Positions 1 to 10,517 of a DNA stretch of 64,000 bases are shown piece by piece. A model generated the notes under the pieces. The model saw only the letters and a list, made by a program, of their open reading frames with translations. It searched no databases and was not told the DNA's origin. The DNA lies in contig CAVTFQ010000004.1 of the NCBI GenBank assembly GCA_963734055.1, positions 496,001-560,000 on the forward strand, written 5' to 3'. Position 1 is the stretch's first letter, and every line of letters begins with the position of its first letter. Position numbers and translations under genes: made by a program. Source of the DNA: CAIWHR01 sp963734055 (GTDB taxonomy: Bacteria; Pseudomonadota; Gammaproteobacteria; Burkholderiales; Casimicrobiaceae).

Positions 1-208
1 GGGTGTCCTGCGAGGTAAACCCGCCACGGTCTCCAAAATTCCCGTCAGCCCACCGACGGCGATTATGCCATTGTCATTATGGCCGCAAACGGGGACCGGC
101 GCCACGCTGCCGACGAGCGGCCTCAGGCGCCGATTCTTTCGTCGGAACGCAGCAACAGCGACTTCGGGAGCGCGAGGCGGAGTTCCGCCGCCGTTCGCGG
201 GTTAATCG

Positions 209-1948
209 CTAGCTCGCATTGAGCCTGTCGAGGATCGCGGAGAGGCGGCCCGGATCGTCGGTGCGCTTGATCCGATCGACCTGCGCCTTCGCGTGGGCGA
301 CGTCGGTGGTGAGCACCCGCTGCTTGATCGAGAGCAGATGCGCCGGGTGCATCGAGAGGTTGGTGAGGCCGAGGCCGAGCAGCAGGCGCGTGAGGCGCAC
401 TTCGCCCGCCATCTCGCCGCACACGGCAATCGGCACGTGGGCCTTGTCCGCCGCGGCGATCGCCATCGCGATGAGCTTCAGCACCGCGGGGTGCAGCGGA
501 TCGTAGAGGTGCGAGACCGAGTCGTCCGCGCGGTCGACGGCGAGCGTGTACTGGATCAGGTCGTTGGTGCCGATCGACAGGAAGTCGAGGCGCTTCAGGA
601 AGGCCGAGATCGCGAGCACCGCCGCGGGAATCTCGATCATGCCGCCGATCGGCACGCCCGAATCGAACGGCACCCCCTGCTCGCGCAGCGTCTCCTTGGC
701 CTGGGCGATCATCGCCAGCGTCTGGTCGATCTCGCCGACCGAGGCCAGCATCGGGATCAGGATCTTCACGTTGCCGTAGTGCGACGCGCGGAGGATCGCG
801 CGGAGCTGTGTCAGGAACACGCGCGGTTCCGCGAGGCAGAACCGGACGGCACGCAAGCCGAGCGCTGGATTCGGCGCGACCCGGGCGAGGCCGTCGAGCC
901 CGGCCGCCTGCTTGTCGGCGCCGAGGTCGAACGTGCGGATCGTCACGGGCTTCCCGTGCATCCCCTCGGCGACGGCGCGGTAGGCCTCGAACTGCTCGTC
1001 TTCGGACGGCAGCCCCTCGCGATTCAGGAACAGGAACTCGGAACGGAAGAGACCCACGCCGGTCGCCCCGTTCTCGAGCGTCTGCGGCAGGTCGCCCGGC
1101 AGCTCGATGTTCGCCTGCAGCTCGATCTCGACGCCGTCGATCGTCGTCGCCGGCTTCGTGATCAGCCGCCGGAGGCGCGCCCGCTCGAGCGACAGCTCGC
1201 CCTGCTTCAGCCGGTACTCGGCGAGCACCGACTTGTCGGGATTGACGATGACGACGTTGTTCGTGCCGTCGACGATCAGGAGCTCGTTCTCGCGAATCAG
1301 CTGCCTCGCGTTGTGCGTGGCGACGACCGCCGGCACGGCGAGGCTCCGCGCGACGATCGCCGTGTGCGAGGTCGCGCCGCCGACGTCGGTCAGGAACGCG
1401 GCGAAGCGGTGCTGTTTGAACTGGATCACGTCCGCCGGCGAGAGGTCGTGGGCGACGAGGATCGTGTGCTGCTCGGCGCCGGGCGGCGCCACGGTCCCGG
1501 GCTTGCCGAGCAGCCGTTTCAGGATCCGCTCGACGACCTGCACGACGTCCGCCTTGCGCTCGCGCAGGTACGGATCGTCGATCCCGTCGAACTGCTCGAC
1601 CAGCACGTTCATCTGCTGCACGAGCGCCCACTCGGCGTTGCAGCGCTGCTCGGCGATGATCCGCCGCGGCGTCTCCGAGAGCGTCGGATCGGTGAGGATC
1701 ATCCAGTGGACGTCGAGGAACGCGCCGAACTCGGCCGGCGCGTCGCCGCCCGTCATCGCGCTGTGCAGGCCCTCGAGCTCGCGCTGGACCTCGCGGACCG
1801 CGTTGCCGAAGCGGGCGATCTCGGCGTCGACGTCGCCCGCCGCGATCGCGTAGTGGGCGACCTCGAGCGTTGCGTGAGAAACGAGCTGGGCGCGACCGAT
1901 CGCGATGCCGGCGGAGACGCCGACCCCGTGCAGCGCGAAGCTCGTCAT
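209..1948 (-). CDS. ptsI: PTS enzyme I (PEP-protein phosphotransferase)
   Basis: The 579-residue protein has the usual enzyme I length. It takes phosphate from phosphoenolpyruvate and passes it to HPr in the cytoplasm. The phosphohistidine domain is visible as GGATSHTAIVARS with the active His at residue 195, and the C-terminal PEP-binding barrel carries the second signature SIGTNDLIQYTLAVDR near residue 450. The N-terminal HPr-binding part (MTSFALHGVGVSAGIAIGRA) fits the family, which supports the ATG at 1948. It is the last gene of the minus-strand run gshB - EIIA - HPr - HPr paralogue - EI, 31 bp below the second HPr. No EIIB or EIIC is present, so a regulatory rather than sugar-transport role is inferred. 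Confidence 0.97.
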   Translation of the reverse strand: MTSFALHGVGVSAGIAIGRAQLVSHATLEVAHYAIAAGDVDAEIARFGNAVREVQRELEGLHSAMTGGDAPAEFGAFLDVHWMILTDPTLSETPRRIIAEQRCNAEWALVQQMNVLVEQFDGIDDPYLRERKADVVQVVERILKRLLGKPGTVAPPGAEQHTILVAHDLSPADVIQFKQHRFAAFLTDVGGATSHTAIVARSLAVPAVVATHNARQLIRENELLIVDGTNNVVIVNPDKSVLAEYRLKQGELSLERARLRRLITKPATTIDGVEIELQANIELPGDLPQTLENGATGVGLFRSEFLFLNREGLPSEDEQFEAYRAVAEGMHGKPVTIRTFDLGADKQAAGLDGLARVAPNPALGLRAVRFCLAEPRVFLTQLRAILRASHYGNVKILIPMLASVGEIDQTLAMIAQAKETLREQGVPFDSGVPIGGMIEIPAAVLAISAFLKRLDFLSIGTNDLIQYTLAVDRADDSVSHLYDPLHPAVLKLIAMAIAAADKAHVPIAVCGEMAGEVRLTRLLLGLGLTNLSMHPAHLLSIKQRVLTTDVAHAKAQVDRIKRTDDPGRLSAILDRLNAS

Positions 1949-1979
1949 CGCGCGGCCCTCGCGGCCGCGCGCAGGACCG

Positions 1980-2240
1980 CTACGCGATGTCGCCGCGGAC
2001 CAGCTGCGCGACCACGGCGATCGCTTCCTGCTCGTCCGGCCCGTCGACCTCGACCCGCACCGACGCGCCCACCGCGGCCGCGAGCATCAGCAGCGCGACG
2101 ATGCTCCGGGCGCTCGCCCGGCGGCCGCGGCAGACGAGCGCGATGTTGCAGCGGAATCGCGCCGCGACGTGAACGATCCGCGCGGCGACGCGCGCGTGGA
2201 GGCCGAACGGATGGCGTACTTCGACTTCGCAGGTCTGCAT
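1980..2240 (-). CDS. second HPr-family phosphocarrier
   Basis: This is an 86-residue HPr-like protein. I chose the ATG at 2240 because it puts the histidine of the FGLHARVAAR motif at position 15, as in classical HPr, and because GGGGGA precedes it. Ser46 in the regulatory helix is also kept (SARSIVALLML). It resembles the upstream HPr in layout but differs much in sequence: Arg-rich between residues 26 and 45, and the conserved NAKSIMGVMMLAAGKG block is changed to SARSIVALLMLAAAVG. It lies between ptsH and ptsI, 160 bp below the former, in the same direction. It is probably a second phosphate acceptor for enzyme I; a specialised regulatory target is possible, but nothing in the sequence names one. 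Confidence 0.85.
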   Translation of the reverse strand: MQTCEVEVRHPFGLHARVAARIVHVAARFRCNIALVCRGRRASARSIVALLMLAAAVGASVRVEVDGPDEQEAIAVVAQLVRGDIA

Positions 2241-2400
2241 GGGCGTCCCCCGTATCGTTGTGAAGCGCCGTCCGCGCGACCTTCGCAGATGGCCTCCTGA
2301 CATGGAGCGCGCCAATGGCGTATTGGTTCCCCGCTTCGTCGCTCGGAAGGTCGGAGTACCGGACGTCCTGTGCCGCATGCGCTCGCGCCATGGCAAGCGC

Positions 2401-2670
2401 TCACTGGCCTTCGCCGAAACAGTCGCCGATCAGCGCCACCAGCGCATCCATCGCCTCGGTTTCGTCGGGACCGTCGGTCTCGAGGGTCACCTTCGCGCCC
2501 TTGCCGGCCGCCAGCATCATGACGCCCATGATGCTCTTCGCGTTGACCTTGCGGTTGTTGCGGGCCATCACCACGTCGCACTGGTATTTCGCGGCGAGCT
2601 GGGTGAGCTTGGCGGACGCTCTCGCATGCAGCCCGAGCTTGTTGACGATCTCAACCTCGCGTTGCTGCAT
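2401..2670 (-). CDS. ptsH: HPr phosphocarrier
   Basis: The 89-residue protein is a canonical HPr. His15 lies in the motif LGLHARASAK and Ser46 in NAKSIMGVMMLAAGKG, so both the enzyme I phosphorylation site and the HPr-kinase site are present. I chose the ATG at 2670 (MQQREVEIV) because an upstream in-frame start would add ten residues unlike any HPr. Its start overlaps the 3' end of the EIIA gene by 20 bp, which implies translational coupling. It shuttles phosphate from enzyme I to the mannose-type EIIA encoded just upstream. Confidence 0.97.
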   Translation of the reverse strand: MQQREVEIVNKLGLHARASAKLTQLAAKYQCDVVMARNNRKVNAKSIMGVMMLAAGKGAKVTLETDGPDETEAMDALVALIGDCFGEGQ

Positions 2671-3064
2671 AGGCGGGATCGACCTCGATATGCAGCACAC
2701 CGTCGCACGCGCCGGAGATCGCTTTCTTGATCGTCGTGTCCATCCCGCGGTTGCGGTACGTGAACGCGCGCACGAGCATCGGCAGGTTGACCCCCGCGAC
2801 GACCTCGACCCGGCCCGGCTTCAGGAGCTTCGCCGCGAGGTTGCAGGGCGTCGCGCCGTAGAGATCGGAGAAGACCAGCACGCCCTTGCCGGTGTCGAGC
2901 CGCGCGACGAGCTCGCGGGCCGCGGGCAACAGATCGACCGGATCGTCGGTCGCCGCAACGGACAGCACCTCGAGCTGTGGCGGCCGGGTCCCGAGCACGT
3001 GCGTCACCGCGCGCACGAGGCTCTCGCCCAGCGTGTCGTGGGCCACGATCAGGATGCCGATCAT
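2651..3064 (-). CDS. PTS EIIA, mannose family
   Basis: The 137-residue protein matches the EIIA(Man) fold: a flavodoxin-like start MIGILIVAHD with the phosphorylated His at residue 9, then the conserved FSDLYGATPCN segment around residues 65-75. I chose the ATG at 3064 because it gives the usual N-terminus. No EIIB, EIIC or EIID follows, so the protein is probably the end point of a phosphorelay that regulates metabolism, as is known for the permease-less PTS of betaproteobacteria. It sits 71 bp below gshB and overlaps ptsH. Confidence 0.94.
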   Translation of the reverse strand: MIGILIVAHDTLGESLVRAVTHVLGTRPPQLEVLSVAATDDPVDLLPAARELVARLDTGKGVLVFSDLYGATPCNLAAKLLKPGRVEVVAGVNLPMLVRAFTYRNRGMDTTIKKAISGACDGVLHIEVDPAYAATRG

Positions 3065-3135
3065 CGTCGATCCGGTCGTCCCGGGCGAAGGGGAGGGGGT
3101 TCGATTCATGGTAGCACGCGCGCGTTCGCGAGGCC

Positions 3136-4077
3136 TCAGCCGCAGGCGCGGACCAGAGCGTCGGCGAACATCCCGCCGACGTCGAAGCCCGACTGCTCGG
3201 AGATCTCGACGAAGCACGTGGGGCTCGTCACGTTGACCTCGGTCAGGTAATCGCCGATCACGTCGAGCCCGACCACGAGCAGGCCCTCGGCCCAGAGCTT
3301 CGGGCCGAGCGACGCCGCGATCTCGCGGTCGCGCGGGGTGAGCGGCCGCGCGACGCCGCGCCCGCCGGCGGCGAGGTTGCCGCGCGTCTCGCCGGCCTTC
3401 GGGATCCGCGCGAGCGCGAACGGCACGGCTTCGCCGGCGATCAGGAGAATCCGCTTGTCGCCGTCGGCGATGGCGGGGAGGTAGCGCTGCGTCATGACCG
3501 TGCGCCCGCCGTCCTGGCCCACCGTCTCGATGATGACGTTCCGGTTCGGGTCGTCCGCGCGCACGCGGAAGACCGACGTCCCGCCCATGCCGTCGAGCGG
3601 CTTCACGACGACGTCGCCATGTTCGTCGATGAACGCCCCGATCCGCTCGGCGTCCCGGGTGACGAGCGTGGGCGCGACGAATTCCGCGAACTTCGCGATC
3701 GCCAGCTTCTCGTTGTTGTCGCGGATCGCGCGCGGCCGGTTGAACACGCGCGCGCCCTCGCGCTCGGCGCCCTCGAGCAGGTACGTCGCGTAGACGTACT
3801 CCATGTCGAACGGCGGATCCTTGCGCATCACGATGGCCGTGAACCCGGCGAGCGCGCGGTCCTCCGCCGCGCCGGCCTCGTACCAGTCGAGGTTCGTCGT
3901 GCGCACCTCGAGCGGAACCACGCGCGCCTTCGTCACGCCGGACGACCAGTAGACGTCGGCAGGCTCGAGCGCGAACACGCGATGACCCCGCCCGACGAGC
4001 GCGCGCATCATCGCGACGCTCGAGTCCTTGTAGGCCTTGAGCAGCGGCAGCGGGTCGAGGATGAACGCGAAGTCCAT
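3136..4077 (-). CDS. gshB: glutathione synthetase
   Basis: The 313-residue ATP-grasp enzyme joins gamma-glutamylcysteine and glycine. The N-terminus MDFAFILDPLPLLKAYKDSS is the conserved substrate-binding start, and the ATP-grasp core VVKPLDGMGGTSVFRV and the C-terminal metal-binding stretch EVNVTSPTCFVEI are intact. Length is normal. The start at 4077 is fixed by homology, and the upstream ribosome-binding site is weak. Linkage of gshB to a mannose-type EIIA, HPr and enzyme I is typical of betaproteobacteria and is one of the better clues to the host. Confidence 0.97.
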   Translation of the reverse strand: MDFAFILDPLPLLKAYKDSSVAMMRALVGRGHRVFALEPADVYWSSGVTKARVVPLEVRTTNLDWYEAGAAEDRALAGFTAIVMRKDPPFDMEYVYATYLLEGAEREGARVFNRPRAIRDNNEKLAIAKFAEFVAPTLVTRDAERIGAFIDEHGDVVVKPLDGMGGTSVFRVRADDPNRNVIIETVGQDGGRTVMTQRYLPAIADGDKRILLIAGEAVPFALARIPKAGETRGNLAAGGRGVARPLTPRDREIAASLGPKLWAEGLLVVGLDVIGDYLTEVNVTSPTCFVEISEQSGFDVGGMFADALVRACG

Positions 4078-4151
4078 GGGCGGCGAGACGGGCGGGCCGC
4101 CATGCTACCGCATCCGAGCCACGACGGCCGCGCGCCGCGGTCAACAGGCTC

Positions 4152-4973
4152 CTACAACCCGAGCCAGGCGATAGCCGACGTGTCGACCGCGCGGTCGGGC
4201 GTGACGAAGCCGCGGTAGCCGACCGCCGCCAGCACCTGCTTGCCCTGGTCGGATTGCGCGAGCGTGATCAGCGCGTGCTGGATGCGCTCCTGCTCGTCGG
4301 CAGGCAGCTTCGAGGAGACGATGAAGTACTTGATCGGCACCGGGCGCGACTTGAGCATCACCTTGCCGCCCTTTCCCGTCCATTGCTTGACGACCGAGTT
4401 CGCCGCCGTCGCGCCGATGTCGGCGAAGCCGTACTCGAGGTAGAACGGTACCGCGTCCTGGTAGCGCGTGGTCAGGATCTTGAGGTCGCCGGTGCGGATA
4501 TTCCCCGCGCGCAGCATCGCGCGCACCATCCAGGCGGTGATCGAATCGGGATCCGGGGTGACGAGCCTGCGGCCCTTGATGTCGGGCAGCGCCTTCGCCG
4601 GGTCGTCGGGCTTGGCCAACAGCGACACCGCGTACTCGGTGTAGCCGGTCGTCCAGGCGATCGCCTTGTAGCGGCCCGCCTTGACCTCGGCCAGCGCGAC
4701 GTGGGACGGATGGATGAACGCGAGATCGAATTCCTGCTTCGCGAGGCCGGCGCGCGCGTCGTCGTACTTCGGCACCAGCACGACACGCACGTTGCGCTTG
4801 AGCGCGGTCCCGAGCGCCACGGCGAGCGGCTCGAACTTGTCGCGGATTTCCTTCGGCGTCGCCTGGTAGGTGACGCCCTCGGTCACCGAGAAGATGAGGT
4901 CGGACGCGGCCGCGCTGTACGGTACCAAGGCGATCGCCGCAACGGCGAGCCACGACCGCGGATGAGACGGCAT
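4152..4973 (-). CDS. PhnD-like periplasmic phosphate/phosphonate-binding protein
   Basis: The 273-residue exported protein has a signal peptide (residues 1-23, ending YSAAASD) and the PhnD / phosphonate-binding layout: a lobe with FAFIHP-type motif (FDLAFIHPSHVALAE), a middle segment on passage of aromatic and acidic residues, and a closing helix with KQVLAAVGYRGF. I chose the ATG at 4973 because it gives a clean signal peptide and is preceded by AAGGGAGA at a good distance. No ABC permease or ATPase lies next to it, so it is an orphan binding protein. The ligand could be phosphonate, phosphite or another oxyanion, or the protein may be a sensor input. Confidence 0.8.
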   Translation of the reverse strand: MPSHPRSWLAVAAIALVPYSAAASDLIFSVTEGVTYQATPKEIRDKFEPLAVALGTALKRNVRVVLVPKYDDARAGLAKQEFDLAFIHPSHVALAEVKAGRYKAIAWTTGYTEYAVSLLAKPDDPAKALPDIKGRRLVTPDPDSITAWMVRAMLRAGNIRTGDLKILTTRYQDAVPFYLEYGFADIGATAANSVVKQWTGKGGKVMLKSRPVPIKYFIVSSKLPADEQERIQHALITLAQSDQGKQVLAAVGYRGFVTPDRAVDTSAIAWLGL

Positions 4974-5067
4974 CGAGTACGTTCTCCCTTGGAACACGCG
5001 ACTGCGGCGATCGCGGCTCGCGGCCCCGCCGCCTCGCGTCGCCGGGCGATTGTACCGGACAAGCGGT

Positions 5068-7389
5068 CTAGCGGTGCAGCGTGCGCCAGACCCGCTCGGA
5101 GGTGAGCGGCATCTGCAACGCGAGCGCACGTTCGCCTGCGCCCGCTCGCGCCAGCGCATCGACGACGGCGTTGACGACGGCTGGCGTTGCGCCGATCGTC
5201 CCGAGCTCGCCCACGCCCTTCACGCCCATCGCGTTGTTGCGGCAAGGCGTCGACTCGTCGGTCGCGGTCGCGAAGTGGCGGAACATCGCCGCGCGCGGGA
5301 GCGCGTAGTCGAGGAAGCTCGCGGTCAGCGCCTGGCCCGACCCTGCCTCGTAGACGAACTGCTCGCAGAGCGCCTGGCCGATGCCCTGCGCCGCGCCCCC
5401 CTCGATCTGGCCTTCGACGATCAGCGGATTGATCACGCGACCGACGTCGTTGACCGACCAGTAGCCCGCCACCTCGACCGCGCCGGTGTCGGGGTCGATC
5501 TCGACCTCGCAGATGTGGCAGCCGTTGGGCCACGTCGCGTCGGCGACCTTGCTCGTCGATTCCACGACCATGCGACGATCGCGTTGCCGTCGCGCGACCT
5601 CGAACAGGCCGATGCGGCGGTCGGTCCCGGCCACCAGGTACTCGCCGTCCGCGTATTCGATGTCGCCGACCGCGGCCTCGAACGCCGCCGCCGCGAGCTC
5701 GCGGCCCGCCGCCACCGTCCGCTCGGCGCCGACGCGCACCGCCGACCCGCCGACGAAGAGCGAGCGCGAGCCCGCGCTGCCGAATCCCTGCGCGCGGTCG
5801 GTGTCGCCCTGGACGATCCGGATCTTCTCGATCGGCACGCCGAAGACGTCGACCGCGAGCTGCGCGTAGGTCGTCGCGAGCCCCTGGCCCATCGCCTGCG
5901 TCGCCGACACGATCTCGATGCCGTCCGCCTCGACCGTGACCGTCACCGTCTCCTCGAACACGTCGGCGCCGGTCCATTCGAGGAACGCCGCCATTCCGCG
6001 TCCGCGCAGGCGCCCGCGACGCATCGCGGCTTCGTGCCGGGCATCGAAGCCGGCCCAGTCGGCGAGCGCGCACGCCTGATCCATCACCTTCGCGAACGCG
6101 CCGCTGTCGTAGGTCTTGTCGAGCGGATTGCGATAGGGCATCTGCGAGGGCTCGATCATGTTGCGACGGCGGAGCTTCACCTGGTCGATGCCCGTCGCGC
6201 GCGCTGCCGCGTCCATCAGCCGCTCGATCATGTAGATCGCTTCGGGCCGTCCCGCTCCCCGATACGCGCCTGTCGGCGCCGTGTGCGTAAGCACCGCCCG
6301 GATGCGCAGATCGACGGTCGCGATGTCGTAGACCGACGTCGCGACCCACGGCCCGATCAGGAGCTGGATGACGACGCCGCCGCCCGTCGCGTACGCGCCG
6401 ACGTTCGCGCGCGAGTCGACGCGCAGTGCGAGCACACGGCCGTCGGCGGCGAGCGCGAGCTCCGCCGTGCTCGTCACGTCGCGCCCGTGCGACGCCGCGA
6501 GCAACTCCTCCATCCGCTCGGCGCACCACTTGACGGGTCGGCCGTACGCCCGCGCGCAATGGGCGGCGACGACGTCCTCGGGGTACAGGCTCGTCTTCAT
6601 GCCGAAGCCGCCCCCGACGTCGCCGACCAGGACCCGCACGCTCCCGGCCGCGATCCCGAGGACCTCCGCAAGCTCGTCGCGAAGGCCCGTCGGCGTCTGG
6701 CAGCTCACCGTCAGCGTGAGGCGCCGCGTCGCCGGGTCGACCGCCGCGAGCACCGCGCGCGGCTCGATCGGGCACGGTGCGACGCGCTGATTGACGAGGT
6801 CGAGCTTCACCACGTGCGCCGCCTGCGCGAACGCCTTGGCCGTTGCCCGCGCGTCGCCGTGCCGCATTTCGCAGGCGACGTTGTCGTCGGCATCGGGGGC
6901 GACGCGCGGCGCGCCGGCCGCGAGCGCCGCGTCGGCGTCCACCACCGCCGGCTGCGGTGCGTAGCTCACGTCGATCGCCTCGGCCGCGTCGCGGGCCTCG
7001 CGGGGGCTCGCGGCGAGAACCGCCGCCACGGCCTCGCCCACGTGGCGGACGATGCCGACCGCGAGCGCGTGTCGCGGCGGCGTCGCGGTCGGCGAGCCGT
7101 CCGCGCGGCGGAAGTCCGCCGAGAGCGGAAGCGGCTTCACGCCGGCGCGTGCCAGATCCTCGCCGGTGAGCACCGCGAGCACGCCGGGCATGGCGGCGGC
7201 CGCGACGGTGTCGATCGAGAGAATGCGCGCGTGCGGGTGCGGCGAGCGCAGGAATGCGAGCGCGGCCTGGCCATCGGCATTGACGTCGTCGGCGAAGCGG
7301 CCCTCACCCTTCAGCAGCGCTTCATCTTCCACTCGGCGCACGGCCTGGCCGCTGCCGAAGCGCGCGTGGCGCGAAGACGAGTTCGCCAT
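5068..7389 (-). CDS. CoxL-like molybdopterin-binding large subunit
   Basis: The 773-residue protein belongs to the xanthine dehydrogenase / CO dehydrogenase large-subunit family. The N-terminal a/b hammerhead domain starts at about residue 20, followed by the Mo-cofactor domain with VGGGFGMKTSLYPEDVVAAH. The active-site loop reads AYRGAGRPEA near residue 375, the form II (CoxL-like) version rather than the AYRCSFR of true CO dehydrogenase. The catalytic glutamate is present in GVGELGTIG near residue 723. I chose the ATG at 7389 over two upstream ATGs because the family N-terminus begins there. Neither the FAD-binding nor the 2Fe-2S subunit gene is adjacent, so the partners must be elsewhere. 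The substrate, an aldehyde or N-heterocycle, is unknown. Confidence 0.88.
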   Translation of the reverse strand: MANSSSRHARFGSGQAVRRVEDEALLKGEGRFADDVNADGQAALAFLRSPHPHARILSIDTVAAAAMPGVLAVLTGEDLARAGVKPLPLSADFRRADGSPTATPPRHALAVGIVRHVGEAVAAVLAASPREARDAAEAIDVSYAPQPAVVDADAALAAGAPRVAPDADDNVACEMRHGDARATAKAFAQAAHVVKLDLVNQRVAPCPIEPRAVLAAVDPATRRLTLTVSCQTPTGLRDELAEVLGIAAGSVRVLVGDVGGGFGMKTSLYPEDVVAAHCARAYGRPVKWCAERMEELLAASHGRDVTSTAELALAADGRVLALRVDSRANVGAYATGGGVVIQLLIGPWVATSVYDIATVDLRIRAVLTHTAPTGAYRGAGRPEAIYMIERLMDAAARATGIDQVKLRRRNMIEPSQMPYRNPLDKTYDSGAFAKVMDQACALADWAGFDARHEAAMRRGRLRGRGMAAFLEWTGADVFEETVTVTVEADGIEIVSATQAMGQGLATTYAQLAVDVFGVPIEKIRIVQGDTDRAQGFGSAGSRSLFVGGSAVRVGAERTVAAGRELAAAAFEAAVGDIEYADGEYLVAGTDRRIGLFEVARRQRDRRMVVESTSKVADATWPNGCHICEVEIDPDTGAVEVAGYWSVNDVGRVINPLIVEGQIEGGAAQGIGQALCEQFVYEAGSGQALTASFLDYALPRAAMFRHFATATDESTPCRNNAMGVKGVGELGTIGATPAVVNAVVDALARAGAGERALALQMPLTSERVWRTLHR

Positions 7390-7472
7390 GGAGAAATGCC
7401 GGGTACCGGCGCCGCTGCTCCTGCGACGGCGGCGTGGCGACATCATAACCGCGGCCGCGCCGCGACGCGGCC

Positions 7473-7877
7473 TCAGTGCGCGCCGCGAGCGGGCACCGGA
7501 AACGCGAAGGCGAGATGCGCGAAGCTGCGTCCGTAGCGGTTCGCGGCGTCGATCACGCTGTCCGCGAAGCTTGCCTCCAGGTTCGCGATCGACACCACCG
7601 TCTCGCGCAGCGCGCCCTGCGGCATCGCTTGCGCGCCCGCGGTCGAGAGCTCGCGGGCCTGCGCATGGACCAGGTCGCCCAACAGATGCGCGAACGTGAT
7701 CTGCCCGGCGACGGCCTGATTGGCGGCGTAGGCGATGACCGCCAGCGCCGCATCGGCGGTCGCGAACGGGAGGTCGCGCGAGAAGCGGAGTGCGGCGTGG
7801 CCGGGCGGACATTCAGCCGCAGCGTCTGGGGCCGGGGCGCCGATCGCGCCCTCGCCCTTGTGGGACAGGGAGTCCAT
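7473..7877 (-). CDS. small helical protein, possibly phasin-like
   Basis: I do not firmly recognise this 134-residue protein. The ATG at 7877 is chosen because GGAGA precedes it at a proper distance. It has no signal peptide. Residues 35-120 are Ala-rich and predicted helical, with regular hydrophobic spacing (FAHLLGDLVHAQAREL and further), which is compatible with a granule-binding phasin or another coiled-coil protein. Two near-identical TGCA-centred repeats lie upstream at 7900-7914 and 7979-7993. It is 83 bp upstream of the CoxL-like gene on the same strand. The function is not established. Confidence 0.6.
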   Translation of the reverse strand: MDSLSHKGEGAIGAPAPDAAAECPPGHAALRFSRDLPFATADAALAVIAYAANQAVAGQITFAHLLGDLVHAQARELSTAGAQAMPQGALRETVVSIANLEASFADSVIDAANRYGRSFAHLAFAFPVPARGAH

Positions 7878-7899
7878 CGGTGTCTCCAAAGCACGAATT

Positions 7900-7914
7900 G
7901 TGCAATGCAACATA
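7900..7914. promoter_or_regulatory. operator-like repeat, proximal copy
   Basis: The 15-bp element GTGCAATGCAACATA is an imperfect palindrome centred on TGCA-N-TGCA. It ends 23 bp upstream of the start codon of the small helical protein. A copy with one change occurs 79 bp further upstream. The pairing and position suggest a repressor site; PhaR, which controls phasin genes through TGCA-rich sites, is one candidate, but this is inference. Confidence 0.45.
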
Positions 7915-7978
7915 CTCTAGATGGGCCGCCAGCTCAATAGTTCAACCGAAATCAGGTATAAAGCGATGCGCCAATATG

Positions 7979-7993
7979 GTGCAGTGCAACATA
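7979..7993. promoter_or_regulatory. operator-like repeat, distal copy
   Basis: GTGCAGTGCAACATA matches the copy at 7900 in 14 of 15 positions and has a better palindrome (TGGTGCA / TGCAACA arms). The start-to-start distance of 79 bp is 7.5 helical turns at 10.5 bp per turn. The surrounding 7915-8173 stretch has no gene that I can support; it should hold the promoter of the small helical protein. Confidence 0.45.
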
Positions 7994-8173
7994 CGGCGCG
8001 ACGCGGCGGTGTCGGCAGGTCGAGATCGCACCGCAGCCGCCGGAACCATCCGGTGTTCATGACGGCAAGGCGCCACACGGCCCAGGCGCCTGGCCGGCCA
8101 CGGGCCGCAGGACAAGCCGGGCTACATCGTCAAGCCGAGCGAACTCGCGGCCGTCGCCGGGACCGGGTCGTCG

Positions 8174-10450
<2,277 letters not shown>

Positions 10451-10517
10451 GTTGCCTCCTGCCAAGATCCGCCTTCGAAGGCGCGTCCGCCATCAAAGCA
10501 CGGCCGGCCGCTTCGCG

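Noticed and set aside
2651..4144. 497-residue frame as one protein upstream of EIIA
   Set aside because: Only the last 137 residues are EIIA; the upstream part is a shadow of gshB in another frame.
5068..7389. True CO dehydrogenase (coxL form I)
   Set aside because: The active-site loop is AYRGAGR and not AYRCSFR, and the small and medium subunits are absent.
5050..7536. Long plus-strand open frame opposite the CoxL-like gene
   Set aside because: It is rich in Arg, His and Ala with no domain, and mirrors the codon pattern of the real gene. GC-rich third positions open the antisense frame.
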